Part shown: piece after piece, positions 29,401-37,126 of the stretch
How the letters are laid out: each line of letters starts with the position of its first letter
Position numbering within the stretch: the stretch's first letter is position 1
Assembly: GCA_022538095.1 (NCBI GenBank)
Contig: JAKYXN010000030.1
Span: 1-64,000, forward strand
Length of the DNA: 64,000 nt
From: Puniceicoccaceae bacterium K14
GTDB lineage: Bacteria > Verrucomicrobiota > Verrucomicrobiia > Opitutales > Opitutaceae
Direction of reading: 5' to 3'
Made by a program: the position numbers and the translations under genes
The notes under the pieces: model-generated
What the model was told of the DNA's origin: nothing
Database searches by the model: none
Seen by the model: the letters and a program-made list of their open reading frames with translations, nothing else

Positions 29401-31310
29401 GCGCCGGGTTCGTTGAACAGGTCCTTAATGTGTGGATGAGGAGTACTCGCTCCATTGCTTTGATCGATTGGGAAGGGATCAAGATGATCAGCTATACCGT
29501 CGTTGTCGTCATCTTGGTCTAGGATATCCGAAACAAAGTCCCCATCGCTGTCAGGTGGTAAGAGGGCTCCAGAGCACGGGTTGCTGTCGTTGAGAATTTC
29601 GTCGGCATTGGAAAAGCCATCGTTGTCTTCGTCGAAATCAAAGCTATTTATGCCGGTACAGACAATTGAAGAAGGAGAATCAAAGTCTGCAGGTTCTAAA
29701 ATGGTAATATTGTCTTCGAGCAGCAGGTGGGAGACCCAAATTGTTCCGGCAAAGTCGCCTCCCAAGTTTCCAAATGGCGCTTCTATGTCTAAGGGAAGAT
29801 TATTCAGACCGCTTGCTAAGTATTCGAAGCCATTTGTTACGGTTGTGCCATCTTCGCTTAGTTCAATTCTGAGTACCGTTCCATCAAAAGAAGCGACTAC
29901 AATATTACCCAGCATTTCACCATTGAAATTACTCCCTAAGTATTCCGCCATGCCGTTGGAGGAAGCGCTGTTTGTTAAGAGTGCTCCGTTGTCGACGCCA
30001 GGCATTCGAAAATCGCCTTCGATCGGATTTGCCATTGAGACAGGAACCGGTGGCCAATCACTTGTTGGGCTAGCGCTGTAGACCATAGGATCGGTCGTGG
30101 AATCGCCGTCTTCTGATAGCTCATTGTCGAAATGAAACCAACCCGCTCCGGCAGGGTTGGCTCTAATTGGATTTGGATGACCTCCGTAATAGCCTGTGCT
30201 GTCAATAAAATGGAGGTTGTCTAGGTTGTTGACTTCGCCCGGCTCTGTAGGTTGGTATTCATTGGTTACGTCACCTTCTGGGCCTTCGTTCATGGGGTAA
30301 CCGCCCCAACCATCGTTTCCAGCGTTGTCGAATGCGTACAAGCGACCTTCTTGACCAGGGGCTTGTGTTATCAATAAGTCATAGGTACTCCGAAATCCAC
30401 TTGCATGAACCTGTACTGGTCCTCCTAATACAAGTTTAGCTTGGTTTAAGCCGTCATTGCCGCCAAAGGGGTCGTATAAGTCACTTCCGTCGGTATTATG
30501 AGCTCTTGTTAAGTTGGGATCGTTTAGGGTCGGTAGGTCATAAAGATAAGTTTGACCAAAAGCATCGGTCTTTTCGGTCATCTCATTGATCGCGGTGAGG
30601 TCAATTGATAGAATCGCAGCCGAAAGAGCGGTCTCGCAAGCGAACGCGAAGTTCACAGATGGACTACCCGCATTGGTATTGCCCCCTTGAGCCAAGTAAA
30701 GCATATTGGTGAAGGGATCTATTTGAATTCCGTTAGCGGAATGGTTTTCTTCGGATCGAGGCAAGCCCCGTACAAGGTCGACTTTTTCCCATGAAGAGCC
30801 ATTCGCTGTAAGTCTAGAAATGATACTGGAATTGGTATCAAGGTTGCTATCGTTTTCTCCGCCGCTACCGGCGCCGCCTCGTGGGTCACTTGATGCAATG
30901 TAAATTACCGGATTACTAGATGAGCCTGTAACTAAAAGACCTGTCAATTGACGACCGTTAACGCTTGGATTTGGAGTACCGTCATCATCGTAGTTAGGCA
31001 TTGTTGCGATGAGGGTAATGATCTCCTCGTCTGACGCTTGGTAGGAATTGGGAGATGAGCGTTCTATGGAGTAGCTTTTTATTATCCCGTCTAGTTGGCC
31101 TATGTAAAGACGCCCGTCTGGTCCAAATTGCAAGCATGTCGGCAAGGAGACGTCTGCTCCTTCTAGGGTGCTCGTCGAGAAATCGAATGCTTGAACTTGA
31201 TTAACTGTAGCAGCAGCCAGTAGCCATGCAGCAGTGAAAAACCAAATATGGTTGGTCGCCTTTTGTAGACGCTTCAGTGTAGTGCGAAACGGTGTTTGTA
31301 AATTTTTCAC
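23421..31310 (-). CDS. giant secreted modular protein (sugar-dehydrogenase-like propeller, malectin and FN3 modules)
   Basis: A 2629-residue exported protein starting at GTG, with a signal peptide ending near residue 41. In order: a glucose/sorbosone-dehydrogenase-like propeller (about 42-550); Asp-rich calcium-binding repeats (DFDEDNDGFSNADEI, DSDGDFVSDILDQDDDNDG, about 553-620); a concanavalin-like sandwich (630-860); two unassigned beta domains; then four malectin-like modules near residues 1160, 1500, 1840 and 2180, each opening with RxNxGG and an IW.AD/SD.xFN signature; the first three are each followed by two fibronectin type III domains. Two copies of the C-terminal domain seen at 19281 end the protein. 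The likely role is binding or oxidising polysaccharide outside the cell. The malectin-FN3 unit is exactly 340 residues, without indels. No anchoring motif such as LPXTG is present. Confidence 0.85.
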   Translation of the reverse strand: MKNLQTPFRTTLKRLQKATNHIWFFTAAWLLAAATVNQVQAFDFSTSTLEGADVSLPTCLQFGPDGRLYIGQLDGIIKSYSIERSSPNSYQASDEEIITLIATMPNYDDDGTPNPSVNGRQLTGLLVTGSSSNPVIYIASSDPRGGAGSGGENDSNLDTNSSIISRLTANGSSWEKVDLVRGLPRSEENHSANGIQIDPFTNMLYLAQGGNTNAGSPSVNFAFACETALSAAILSIDLTAINEMTEKTDAFGQTYLYDLPTLNDPNLTRAHNTDGSDLYDPFGGNDGLNQAKLVLGGPVQVHASGFRSTYDLLITQAPGQEGRLYAFDNAGNDGWGGYPMNEGPEGDVTNEYQPTEPGEVNNLDNLHFIDSTGYYGGHPNPIRANPAGAGWFHFDNELSEDGDSTTDPMVYSASPTSDWPPVPVSMANPIEGDFRMPGVDNGALLTNSASSNGMAEYLGSNFNGEMLGNIVVASFDGTVLRIELSEDGTTVTNGFEYLASGLNNLPLDIEAPFGNLGGDFAGTIWVSHLLLEDNITILEPADFDSPSSIVCTGINSFDFDEDNDGFSNADEILNDSNPCSGALLPPDSDGDFVSDILDQDDDNDGIADHLDPFPIDQSNGASTPHPHIKDLFNEPGATFFDVGMTGIMKNDGDEYLDLYDPDNFIAGGTAGLFTIASVDAGTATGNSNNQLNAFNFGITSNQYMDPYEIRVGISGPFFGGAPQGDQSHGIYIGTGDQDNYIKLAVNANLGNGGIEVVHEEYGNILSNTISTESGILNSNYIELFFDIDPQSGTIQAKYRLEGSETIIPVGDQLLASGDLMHSLMSDPPLAIGLIATTGNPTTPSFTATWDVFEIQPIASSSAAYFQIDPPQNTLLEASTYSDESFYIENLSTDGQLIEKVVIDLSTALYPDNVFDVNGQAGDPVTKVFTPDSDSDAGAVTHAYLDPNNGVDANDGYNGLEINFTEFQPSDFFSFSIDIDPTSVKGVAAPGENHSASVSGLELTGSTVSIYFSDGSVQKTSLSHISGDIDACDGYLMNGKPLQPTIQHIDAMSPVTSNDPQTIRVSGPEGSQVSLYHTDGGLYTEGAVNGGYNIEPLEANTVVYFFDFDAVIGSDGYVDISVPLSAQDEKSGINRLQAVLIDVNGIKGPTSPPLIIEYEPSLATEADVRVNAGGATYLDTLGNIWYSDYGFNNGGSFQTSNEIDGTEDDSIYQSERYYEVGSPNLEYSFDLPNNEYTVNLHFAEIFEGTMAEGARVFSVEIEGSPVAEDIDIFQAVGGENAYILSFSTTVSDEQLNIEFIQGVESPKISGIEVIAMGPPDLEIPTDPTDISADTVSYNEVTLSWTASTDNVGPVTYLIYRDQILIDTTIETTFSDIGLLPETIYAYEIYASDPSANLSEFISIEVTTTELPLDSTAPTAPGSVTIDSTSMSTISISWAASTDDTGIASYEIYRDGSLVSAVSGITTEFEDTGLTLSTAYNYQIYAIDLANNASPPASISATTESYPDLRINTGGNEYTDSLGRIWSADFGFNTGSTFEVSSEITGTENDSIYQSERYDLSSSPELEYALDVPNSRYLVNLHFAEIFVGTMFENARVFSVSVEGVLEAENIDIFEAVGPETAYVVSIPTTVTDEQLNVEFIHGIESPKISGIEVIDLGPPDAEVPTDPTDLLADAISFDSVTLSWTGSTDNLGSVSYLVYRDQVLVGSTESLTFEDQGLEPETNYNYEIFATDPSDNLSNAVVLQVTTSELPLDTTPPSQPSPLVAVSSTTSTITLSWATSTDNTGISRYDIHRDGFPLTSVSGLTTTYVDSTLTLGTDYLYEVYAIDLAENLSPSASLIASTTSQPDIRINAGGGEYTDTFGNIWMADTAFNTGNTFASTNEISGTEDDAIYQSERFDFSGDPNLEYNIDLANGQYQVNLHFAEIYEGAQFEGGRVFSLNIEDTLVQENVDIFKAVGANTAYVVSFDTIVTDEQLNIQMIEGFENPKISGIEITVQGPPDNEAPTSPSGFAASSIGYNFADLTWIESTDNIGVSVYLIYRDQLLVETTSELNLQDLGLSPNSTYTYEIYARDSSENISAAASLSVTTLELPLDTTPPSSPGDLKIVSTSTSSIALSWSPSTDDIGIANYQISRDGTPIGTVSGLATEFEDTGLEQETAYSYNVYAEDLAGNTSTIVSVAGATETQIDLRINAGGNEYTDTFGNIWSADYGFNTGNTFEISTDISGTEDDTVYQSERFDFNGLPELEYSFEVANGEYVVNLHFAEIYVGTMSSGARVFSVNIEGNLEAENLDIFDSVGAESAAIISLPVSISDGEINITLLQGIENPKISGIEILVATNTTPSSGSQLLAPVSAPSLSTNTDSRMANLSTRAEAGTDADVIIAGFVIEGTQAKQLLIRGIGPSLKSFGLDNSLQSPVLTVFQGDTVIESNAGWAKSANQTVIQDISNQLGAFNIEESSNDAALLLTLEPGTYTAVLQGANATTGLAMVEVYEVDQSESRLINLSTRARVGTGASIAIPGVVISGSETSTLLIRAVGPGLQKLGITEFLKNPVLQVLDQDGKLVAKNAKWSASKDLTAISNATAKVGAFSLEDNSLDAALLIELAPGAYTVFVSGENDTTGIALIELYELRK
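23424..24224 (-). repeat. tandem copies of a ~130-residue C-terminal domain
   Basis: Copy 1 is about 23838-24224 and copy 2 about 23424-23819, both inside the giant gene. Shared landmarks are LSTRA.(V/A)GT, IAGFVI or IPGVVI, LLIRGIGPSL or LLIRAVGPGL, (S)NDAALLL or LDAALLI, PG(T/A)YT and a closing VEVYE or IELYE. The third copy in the window closes the protein encoded at 18054-19667. The position at protein ends fits a secretion or surface-sorting domain; that role is inference. Confidence 0.8.
24301..27810 (-). repeat. direct repeats with exact 1020-bp period (malectin-FN3-FN3 units)
   Basis: Homologous landmarks fall exactly 1020 bp apart: the CGYTCRCTTTGGTA block at 24607, 25627, 26647 and 27667, and the GAT.CCRCT block at 24321, 25341, 26361 and 27381. 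That makes three full 340-codon units plus a fourth malectin module. Copies differ mainly at third codon positions, so the length is preserved while the sequence drifts. Confidence 0.9.
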
Positions 31311-31492
31311 TGTTATCCGATCAAAATTAGAACAAGTGTCTTGTGGATTTCCTGACGACCAATACTGAGAGGATAGGCCATTTCTATTGTTAATAAATCG
31401 TTAATCGACCTGAAATATCAATTCTATTTATAGAAACGAATCCCGATTGATACGTAGTGGAAAAGCTTAGGCTTTCTTCGAGAAAGCTCTTG

Positions 31493-31527
31493 TTAAAAAG
31501 GAAAAGCCGCACGTGATGCGCGGCTTT
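31493..31527 (-). terminator. rho-independent terminator of the CoA-transferase transcript
   Basis: AAAGCCGC (31503-31510) pairs with GCGGCTTT (31520-31527) around a 9-nt loop. Read on the minus strand the stem is followed by TTTTCCTTTTTAA. It lies 28 bp past the stop at 31556. A second perfect hairpin (GCTTTCT-TCG-AGAAAGC, 31471-31487) sits just beyond, so it is a double stop. Confidence 0.75.
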
Positions 31528-31555
31528 CTTGTGGGCAAAAAGGTATTTTGGTAAT

Positions 31556-33049
31556 TTACTCAACTTGCATGTTTCCTGATTTGATGAATCTATTGTGGAA
31601 ATCGAATGCATGGGAGAGGCTTTGCTGAATATGGCCAGCGCTCTCGGTGTTACTGAAGATCTTTCTTAGCTCTTCTCGATAGTCAGGATGTGCGCAGTTG
31701 TGAACGATGGCATTCGCCCGTTCGAGAGGATCCTTGCCTCTTAAGTCGGCTATTCCTTGCTCAGTAATGACTACTTGAACGCTGTGTTCACTGTGATCGA
31801 GGTGGCTCACCATGGGTACAATTGTGCTAATGGCTCCACTTTTGGCAATCGAAGGGCAAGTGAATATGGAAATGAAAGCGTTACGCGTGAAATCTCCCGA
31901 TCCACCGATACCATTCATGAGGTCCTTGCCCATCACGTGCGTGCTATTTACGTTGCCTTGAAGGTCGATTTCGATAGCTGTATTTATAGATATGATACCG
32001 AGTCGGCGGACCAGTTCCGGGTTGTTTGATATTTCCTGAGGACGGAGTAATATCTTGTCTTTAAAGAAATTGTAGTTGTCATACACTTCTCTCAAGACGC
32101 AATTCTCTACGGTAAGTGAAGTCGCACTCGCGAATCGGATATCACCGCTTTTCATTAATTCTATGACTGAGTCTTGGATGACCTCGGAAAACATTTCAAA
32201 TGGCGGGATAGCCTTATTTTTTCCAAGGGCTCCGAGTACCGCGTTGGCAATATTGCCAACGCCGGATTGGATTGGGAGAAATGACTCGGGAATTCTACCA
32301 GCAGCAATTTCCTCCGCTAGGAAGTTAGCGACGTTTTCGCCGATTTTTAAGGTGGTTTTGTCGGGGGCTTTAAACGCTCCGATTTCATCGGGTATATTGG
32401 TTCTCACGATGCCGACAATTTTCTTGGGATCGACTTGCACGTATTCCGTGCCTATCCTGTCACTACAACGAGCGATATTGATTGGTTGGCGATGAGGCGG
32501 GTCGAGCGGTTCATATATGTCATGAAGGCCTTCGATCCCTGTTTTGTGGAAATCGTTGATTTCCACCAAGATTTTATCAGCAACTCTGCAAAGGGTGGGG
32601 CTACATCCCACCGATGTCGTTAAATATATTTTCCCATCTTCAGAGACTTTGCTAGCTTCGACGATTGCAACGTCGATTTTTCCGAGAAATCCGTATCGAA
32701 TATTTTGGGGCAAAACCGAGAGATGCATATCGAAAAAACGCGTCTCTCCCTTATTGATTGCCTTGCGTAGTGATTTGTCGGATTGGTAAGGCGTCCGCCA
32801 ATCAATGGCATGAGCTCGGGCTAGTTCTCCGTCTAGAGAATCGCCAGTTGAGGCTCCAGTGATGACGCCTATCTTAAAAGGTTTTCCCTTTGCGTGCTCT
32901 TTTTCAGCGATCCTCGCAATTGCTTTGGGGATGGCTTTGGCTGCGCCTGCTGGGGTGAAGCCACTGAAGCCAACCGTCATTTTGTCCTTTATGTAGGAAG
33001 CTGCCTTTTCGGCGGATACTTCCTTTAGGTTTGTCGATGTTGTGATCAT
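31556..33049 (-). CDS. acetyl-CoA hydrolase/transferase family, probable succinate/propionate CoA-transferase
   Basis: About 497 residues, cytosolic. It moves CoA between carboxylic acids, most likely propionyl-CoA plus succinate to succinyl-CoA plus propionate, given its neighbours. Visible family features are GFTPAGAAKAIPKAI, GASTGDSLDG, the GVGNIANAVLGALG loop, FEMFSEVIQDSV carrying the presumed catalytic Glu, and IITEQG-like VVITEQGIADLRGKDP. The open frame extends upstream to 33160, but that start would overlap the preceding gene by 68 bp; the ATG at 33049 leaves a 43-bp gap and starts at MITTSTNLKEVSAEKA, the natural N-terminus for this family. It could also act on acetate. Confidence 0.85.
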   Translation of the reverse strand: MITTSTNLKEVSAEKAASYIKDKMTVGFSGFTPAGAAKAIPKAIARIAEKEHAKGKPFKIGVITGASTGDSLDGELARAHAIDWRTPYQSDKSLRKAINKGETRFFDMHLSVLPQNIRYGFLGKIDVAIVEASKVSEDGKIYLTTSVGCSPTLCRVADKILVEINDFHKTGIEGLHDIYEPLDPPHRQPINIARCSDRIGTEYVQVDPKKIVGIVRTNIPDEIGAFKAPDKTTLKIGENVANFLAEEIAAGRIPESFLPIQSGVGNIANAVLGALGKNKAIPPFEMFSEVIQDSVIELMKSGDIRFASATSLTVENCVLREVYDNYNFFKDKILLRPQEISNNPELVRRLGIISINTAIEIDLQGNVNSTHVMGKDLMNGIGGSGDFTRNAFISIFTCPSIAKSGAISTIVPMVSHLDHSEHSVQVVITEQGIADLRGKDPLERANAIVHNCAHPDYREELRKIFSNTESAGHIQQSLSHAFDFHNRFIKSGNMQVE

Positions 33050-33092
33050 TTTGGGTGTCGAGAGTTTAAGCTGTGCCAAGTGGTGTGGTCGC

Positions 33093-34607
33093 TTAATGAC
33101 CTGCTCCGAAGACGCGCATGAAGTAACCTGCAACCAAAGCAGTACCGATGACTCCGGCAACGTTTGGCCCCATCGCGTGCATAAGCAAAAAATTGTTGGG
33201 ATCTGCTTTTTGCCCTTCGACTTGACTCACTCGTGCAGCCATGGGAACGGCAGATACACCGGCGGATCCGATGAGAGGGTTTATTTTATTTTTGGAAAAC
33301 AGATTCATAAGCTTGGCCATGAGTACGCCGCATCCGGTCGCTATGCCGAAGGCTACAATTCCTAAGCCCAGTATAGCTAAGGTTTCCGTTTTAAGAAAGC
33401 GATCGCCTGTCATCGTTATTCCAACGCTTGTTCCTAGGAAAATGGTAACGACATTTATCAACTCGTTTTGAGCAGCTTTAGAGAGTCGCTCTGTAACTCC
33501 GCATTCACGAAGGAAATTTCCGAGCAAGAGCATACCGATTAGAGGAGATGCATCTGGAACGAGTAGTACACAAAAAATGGTTACAATCAGGGCGAAAATT
33601 AGTTTCTCCAATCGAGAGACCTTGCGAAGACTGCTCATTTTAATGACGCGTTCTTCCTTTGTCGTTAGGGCTCTCATTATTGGTGGCTGAATTACCGGTA
33701 CAAGCGCCATATAGCTGTAGGCGGCGACTGCTATTGGCGCCAGAAGCTCGGGTGCCAGGCTATTGGCAAGGAATATAGAGGTGGGCCCGTCAGCTCCTCC
33801 TATGATGCCAATCGCCGCTGCCTGACTAGAATCAAACAGTCCCATGCCGATTGCCCCCAAGTAAGTGGCAAAAACGCCAAACTGAGCGGCTGCTCCCAAT
33901 AGGAGAGTACGCGGGTTGGCGATTAACGGACCAAAATCCGTTAATGCCCCTACGCCGAGAAAAATGAGAGGGGGAAAGAGTTCGAGCAAAATGCCGAGAG
34001 ATATGTAGTGGAATAGGCCGCCGCTATGTGCGCTATAGAGACGAACAAGAGAAGCCCCAGCTACAACCTCGTCTCCAGGGTGAACGGATAGATCTGCTAC
34101 GCGGCCGCTTGCAGGAGCCCACACGAGTTGATCATTTCGATAGATATCGACGATTTGTCCATTGAAGGTCACTTTCGACAATGAGGAATCTGTAGTTAAT
34201 GATCTAGGACGGATGATATAGAGTAACTGCTTGTTTCCCTCTGCTATCTTTCGTTCTTCTTCTTCAAACAATTCTTTAATATCTGAAGGCGACATTTTTT
34301 CAGATATATGATCTTCTCTTTCGTGAACCACAGCCGGAAGGGAAATAGCCTCCCCGAGGCTGATAGAGCTGGCTATGATGACTCCGTCTGTCGGGCTAAA
34401 TAGCTCGCCAGCCGGAGCGTTCACCATATTGCGGGTGGGCAAATTGGCCAGTAAGGCTCCAAAAGCAATCGGTACGAGGAGAAGAGGTTCAAAACGTTTG
34501 TATACCGCAAGGTATAGCATCCCAAAGACAACTATCCACATGACTAGCATTCGCCATTCAAGAGCTACAAAGCCTGCTCGGAAGATGAGGTCAAAGAATT
34601 CTTTCAT
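33093..34607 (-). CDS. mmdB: Na+-translocating decarboxylase beta subunit with large insertion
   Basis: A 504-residue inner-membrane subunit that couples biotin-dependent decarboxylation to sodium export. The OadB/MmdB core is clear: FEPLLLVPIAFGALLANLP, then FPPLIFLGVGALTDFGPL, the pump motif IGIIGGADGPTSIF, and HAMGPNVAGVIGT near the end. Family members are usually about 375-435 residues. Here residues about 58-195 are an additional soluble segment, with a charged helix (KELFEEEERKIAEG) and a biotinyl-like half-motif (APASGRVADLSVHPGDEV) that lacks the biotin lysine. The rest is normal. It follows the biotin-carrier gene on the same strand by 51 bp. Confidence 0.9.
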   Translation of the reverse strand: MKEFFDLIFRAGFVALEWRMLVMWIVVFGMLYLAVYKRFEPLLLVPIAFGALLANLPTRNMVNAPAGELFSPTDGVIIASSISLGEAISLPAVVHEREDHISEKMSPSDIKELFEEEERKIAEGNKQLLYIIRPRSLTTDSSLSKVTFNGQIVDIYRNDQLVWAPASGRVADLSVHPGDEVVAGASLVRLYSAHSGGLFHYISLGILLELFPPLIFLGVGALTDFGPLIANPRTLLLGAAAQFGVFATYLGAIGMGLFDSSQAAAIGIIGGADGPTSIFLANSLAPELLAPIAVAAYSYMALVPVIQPPIMRALTTKEERVIKMSSLRKVSRLEKLIFALIVTIFCVLLVPDASPLIGMLLLGNFLRECGVTERLSKAAQNELINVVTIFLGTSVGITMTGDRFLKTETLAILGLGIVAFGIATGCGVLMAKLMNLFSKNKINPLIGSAGVSAVPMAARVSQVEGQKADPNNFLLMHAMGPNVAGVIGTALVAGYFMRVFGAGH

Positions 34608-34658
34608 AACATTGCTCAGCGGATGAATGCTTTTGGGTGTTCGCTGTTTGGGGGAACC

Positions 34659-35054
34659 CTAGGCGAGTGAAATTAGTGGCTGGCCTTCCTCAACTGACTG
34701 AGCGGACTGTACAAGAATTTCAGATACGACACCTGATTGCGGCGCATTTACGATTGTATTCATTTTCATCGCTTCTAGAGTGAGAAGCTTATCACCGGCA
34801 TCGACTTGCTGACCAGTTTGAACATCTATCGACACTATGGTGGCAGCCAACGGGCTGGATACTGTACCTGGACCTGCTAAAGTAGTCGTCGGTTTAGCTG
34901 GAGCTGGAGCGGTCGGAGCAGCGATAGCGGTATTAGCGGAAGTTGCTCTTGCTGGAGTGGCTGCACTGTGCCCCGCGTTGCTATGTTCTTCGCCCAGTAA
35001 CTCGACTTCGACGTCGTATGATTTACCTTCGATCGTTATTCTAAGTTTTTTCAT
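34659..35054 (-). CDS. mmdC: biotin carboxyl carrier subunit of the decarboxylase
   Basis: A 131-residue carrier. The biotinyl domain occupies the last about 70 residues, with biotinylated Lys97 in LEAMKMNTI and the partner turn GQQVDAGDKL. An Ala/Pro/Thr-rich flexible linker (about 30-62) lets the domain swing between the carboxyltransferase and the membrane subunit. The N-terminal MKKLRITIEGKSYDVEVE is typical for such free-standing carriers. Without a biotin carboxylase gene nearby, it is expected to serve the decarboxylase pump. No Shine-Dalgarno sequence is visible. Confidence 0.92.
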   Translation of the reverse strand: MKKLRITIEGKSYDVEVELLGEEHSNAGHSAATPARATSANTAIAAPTAPAPAKPTTTLAGPGTVSSPLAATIVSIDVQTGQQVDAGDKLLTLEAMKMNTIVNAPQSGVVSEILVQSAQSVEEGQPLISLA

Positions 35055-35099
35055 GTTTAGAGTTTATTGGTAATTGTATAAAATTTATAAGTTTGGTTC

Positions 35100-35477
35100 C
35101 TAGCGAACGCGGTGTGACGAAAATATCTGACGACGGCCCTCTTGGGCCCAGCCATCTCTGCTTGGTTTCACGGACACAATTCTGTGAGGTTGTCCATCGA
35201 GGACTGTAGCGACTGCAGCTGTAACCAGAAACGGGATATGGCAGTTCTCTTCTTGACCTTTGGGTTTAGGGGCTATCTTGGGGAGCAATGGTATAGAGAC
35301 TGGGTCGGTATAACCTTTGTCAGCTTTCTTTTCAATTCGTTTGAAGAGTACACCGACGCATGCTGTTAGAGCAGCGAGGGCGAGTAGAACGAAAAGTACG
35401 AAGGCGAAGCCGAAGATAACGAAAGTTGTGTTTTCTCCGACTGTCGGATTTTGAGAAAATGCAGCGAGGATTCTCAT
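35100..35477 (-). CDS. mmdD: decarboxylase gamma-type small membrane subunit (OadG-like)
   Basis: A 125-residue protein with one strong membrane helix (about 20-45, FVIFGFAFVLFVLLALAALT), a charged KRIEKK stop, a Pro-rich linker and a C-terminal helix with VTAAVATVLDGQPHRIV and WAQEGRRQIF. This matches OadG-type gamma/delta subunits that hold the carboxyltransferase and carrier on the membrane pump. An AAGGA sequence about 9 bases before the ATG is one of the few good ribosome-binding sites in the locus. It sits between the carboxyltransferase and the carrier genes, in the usual neighbourhood. Confidence 0.85.
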   Translation of the reverse strand: MRILAAFSQNPTVGENTTFVIFGFAFVLFVLLALAALTACVGVLFKRIEKKADKGYTDPVSIPLLPKIAPKPKGQEENCHIPFLVTAAVATVLDGQPHRIVSVKPSRDGWAQEGRRQIFSSHRVR

Positions 35478-35513
35478 AGATAGTTTCCTTTTTAGTAGCC
35501 TTGCAGCCTGGAT

Positions 35514-37067
35514 TTATAATGGGATATTGCCGTGTTTTTTCGGCGGGCGTGTATCTCGCTTTGACAGCGTGGTACGTAGTGCGAGCGCGACGGCTCGTTT
35601 ACTTTCCGAAGGCTTAATTACGTCGGTTATCATAGCGTTCGCGGCTGCTTGGTATGGGGAGGCAAACTCGATGCGATATTCTTCTGCTAACTCCTTGGCT
35701 CTCTTGGCGGGATCCTCTGCGTCTTTCAGTTCTTTGCGGAAAAGGACGTTTACAGCGCCTTCGGCACCCATCACGGCGATTTCCGCAGTTGGCCAAGCTA
35801 GGACCATGTCAGCGCCCATGTCAGCCGAGCACATGGCGAGGTAAGCGCCTCCATAGGCTTTACGCATGATGAGGGTAATCTTTGGTACAGTGGCGGCAGC
35901 ATAGGCGAAGAGCATTTTAGCTCCGTGGCGGATAATGCCTCCGCGTTCTTGCGCTAGGCCGGGCATGAAACCAGGCACATCGACAAGCGTCAGAATCGGA
36001 ACATTGTAAATATTGCATGTTCTGATGAAGCGAGCTCCCTTGTCTGACGAGTCTATGTCGAGAGTGCCTGCTCTAACGGTCGGTTGGTTTGCAACTATAC
36101 CTACGGTAACACCGCTGACACGAGCGAAGCCTGTTACAATGTTCTTTGCGAAGTCGGGCATGATCTCGAAGAAATCCTGATCGTCTACTAGTAAATCGAT
36201 TACCTGATGAACATTGATTGGTTCCTTACTAGATGAGGGAACGAGTTCGTCCATTTGCGGATCGTCTGTAACCAAAATTTCTTTAGATAGATCGTGATCA
36301 GGATCTTGGATATTGTTGCTTGGTAAGAATGAAAGTAGGCGAGCGGCGAGATCCATCGCGTGTTTGTCGTCTTTCGCTATTAGATGAATGTTTCCGCTGA
36401 CAGAAGCGTGGGCGGATGCGCTAGCGAATTGGTCGAGTGAAGCTTGTTCGCCGGTAGCTGATTTTATTACATCCGGTCCGCAAATGAACATATTGGAGTT
36501 GTTCTCGGTCATGATGATAAAATCTGCTAATGCGGGCGAGTAGGCCGCCCCGCCAGCACAAGGTCCTGCGATGATTGCTACTTGGGGAACAACTCCTGAG
36601 AGATAGACATTCTTAAAGAAAACTTGTCCGTATCCGGATAGTGAATCTACGCCTTCTTGAATGCGAGCTCCTCCGGAATCGTTGATCGAAACAACCGGCA
36701 TACCGACGTCGTGTGCGAGTGTCATTAAATCACAAATCTTTTTTGCATGGATACGCCCGAGGGCGCCCCCGCCAATTGTAAAATCTTGGCTGTAGGCTGC
36801 GACGGGCCGCCCGTCGACAAATCCTGTGGCACAAACAACACCATCGTATGGGAGTTCCTTCTTTTCCAATCCGAAACGAGTACAAGCATGGGTGGCATGC
36901 ATTCCGAGTTCTTGATAGGTGCCCTCATCGAAGAAATAAACAAGGCGCTCGCGAGCCGCCATCAGACCCTTTTCGTGCCTTTTGTCCAACTTGCTCTGAC
37001 CGCCAGCTGCGTTTGCCGTTGAACGACGTTCTTCGAGCTCCTTTATGAGTTTTGAGTCAATGCTCAT
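35514..37067 (-). CDS. mmdA: methylmalonyl-CoA decarboxylase / acyl-CoA carboxylase carboxyltransferase subunit
   Basis: A 517-residue biotin-dependent carboxyltransferase, full family length. The crotonase-type oxyanion sites show as SGGARIQEGVDSLSGYG and GPCAGGAAYSPALADF in the first half, and GIIRHGAKMLFAYAAATVPK and RKAYGGAYLAMCSADMGAD in the second. It transfers the carboxyl of (S)-methylmalonyl-CoA to carrier biotin, yielding propionyl-CoA. The same fold serves propionyl-CoA carboxylase; the linked membrane subunits and the absence of a biotin carboxylase favour decarboxylation. It is the second gene of the minus-strand operon, 59 bp after the epimerase. Confidence 0.93.
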   Translation of the reverse strand: MSIDSKLIKELEERRSTANAAGGQSKLDKRHEKGLMAARERLVYFFDEGTYQELGMHATHACTRFGLEKKELPYDGVVCATGFVDGRPVAAYSQDFTIGGGALGRIHAKKICDLMTLAHDVGMPVVSINDSGGARIQEGVDSLSGYGQVFFKNVYLSGVVPQVAIIAGPCAGGAAYSPALADFIIMTENNSNMFICGPDVIKSATGEQASLDQFASASAHASVSGNIHLIAKDDKHAMDLAARLLSFLPSNNIQDPDHDLSKEILVTDDPQMDELVPSSSKEPINVHQVIDLLVDDQDFFEIMPDFAKNIVTGFARVSGVTVGIVANQPTVRAGTLDIDSSDKGARFIRTCNIYNVPILTLVDVPGFMPGLAQERGGIIRHGAKMLFAYAAATVPKITLIMRKAYGGAYLAMCSADMGADMVLAWPTAEIAVMGAEGAVNVLFRKELKDAEDPAKRAKELAEEYRIEFASPYQAAANAMITDVIKPSESKRAVALALRTTLSKRDTRPPKKHGNIPL

Positions 37068-37126
37068 CGTATTTATGTATCTGATATGGTTCTGTTATAG
37101 GGTAAGTAATGTTTAGCAGAGTCGCT

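Noticed and set aside
29503-30081. 192-codon frame on the plus strand
   Set aside because: It lies wholly antisense to the giant secreted protein gene and shows Ser/Pro-rich shadow composition with no motif.
33050-33160. Longer N-terminus for the CoA-transferase
   Set aside because: It would overlap the upstream decarboxylase gene and does not fit the family's N-terminus; ATG 33049 is better.
35514-37067. Propionyl-CoA carboxylase beta subunit as the main call
   Set aside because: No biotin carboxylase is present, while OadB- and OadG-like pump subunits and a separate carrier are adjacent.
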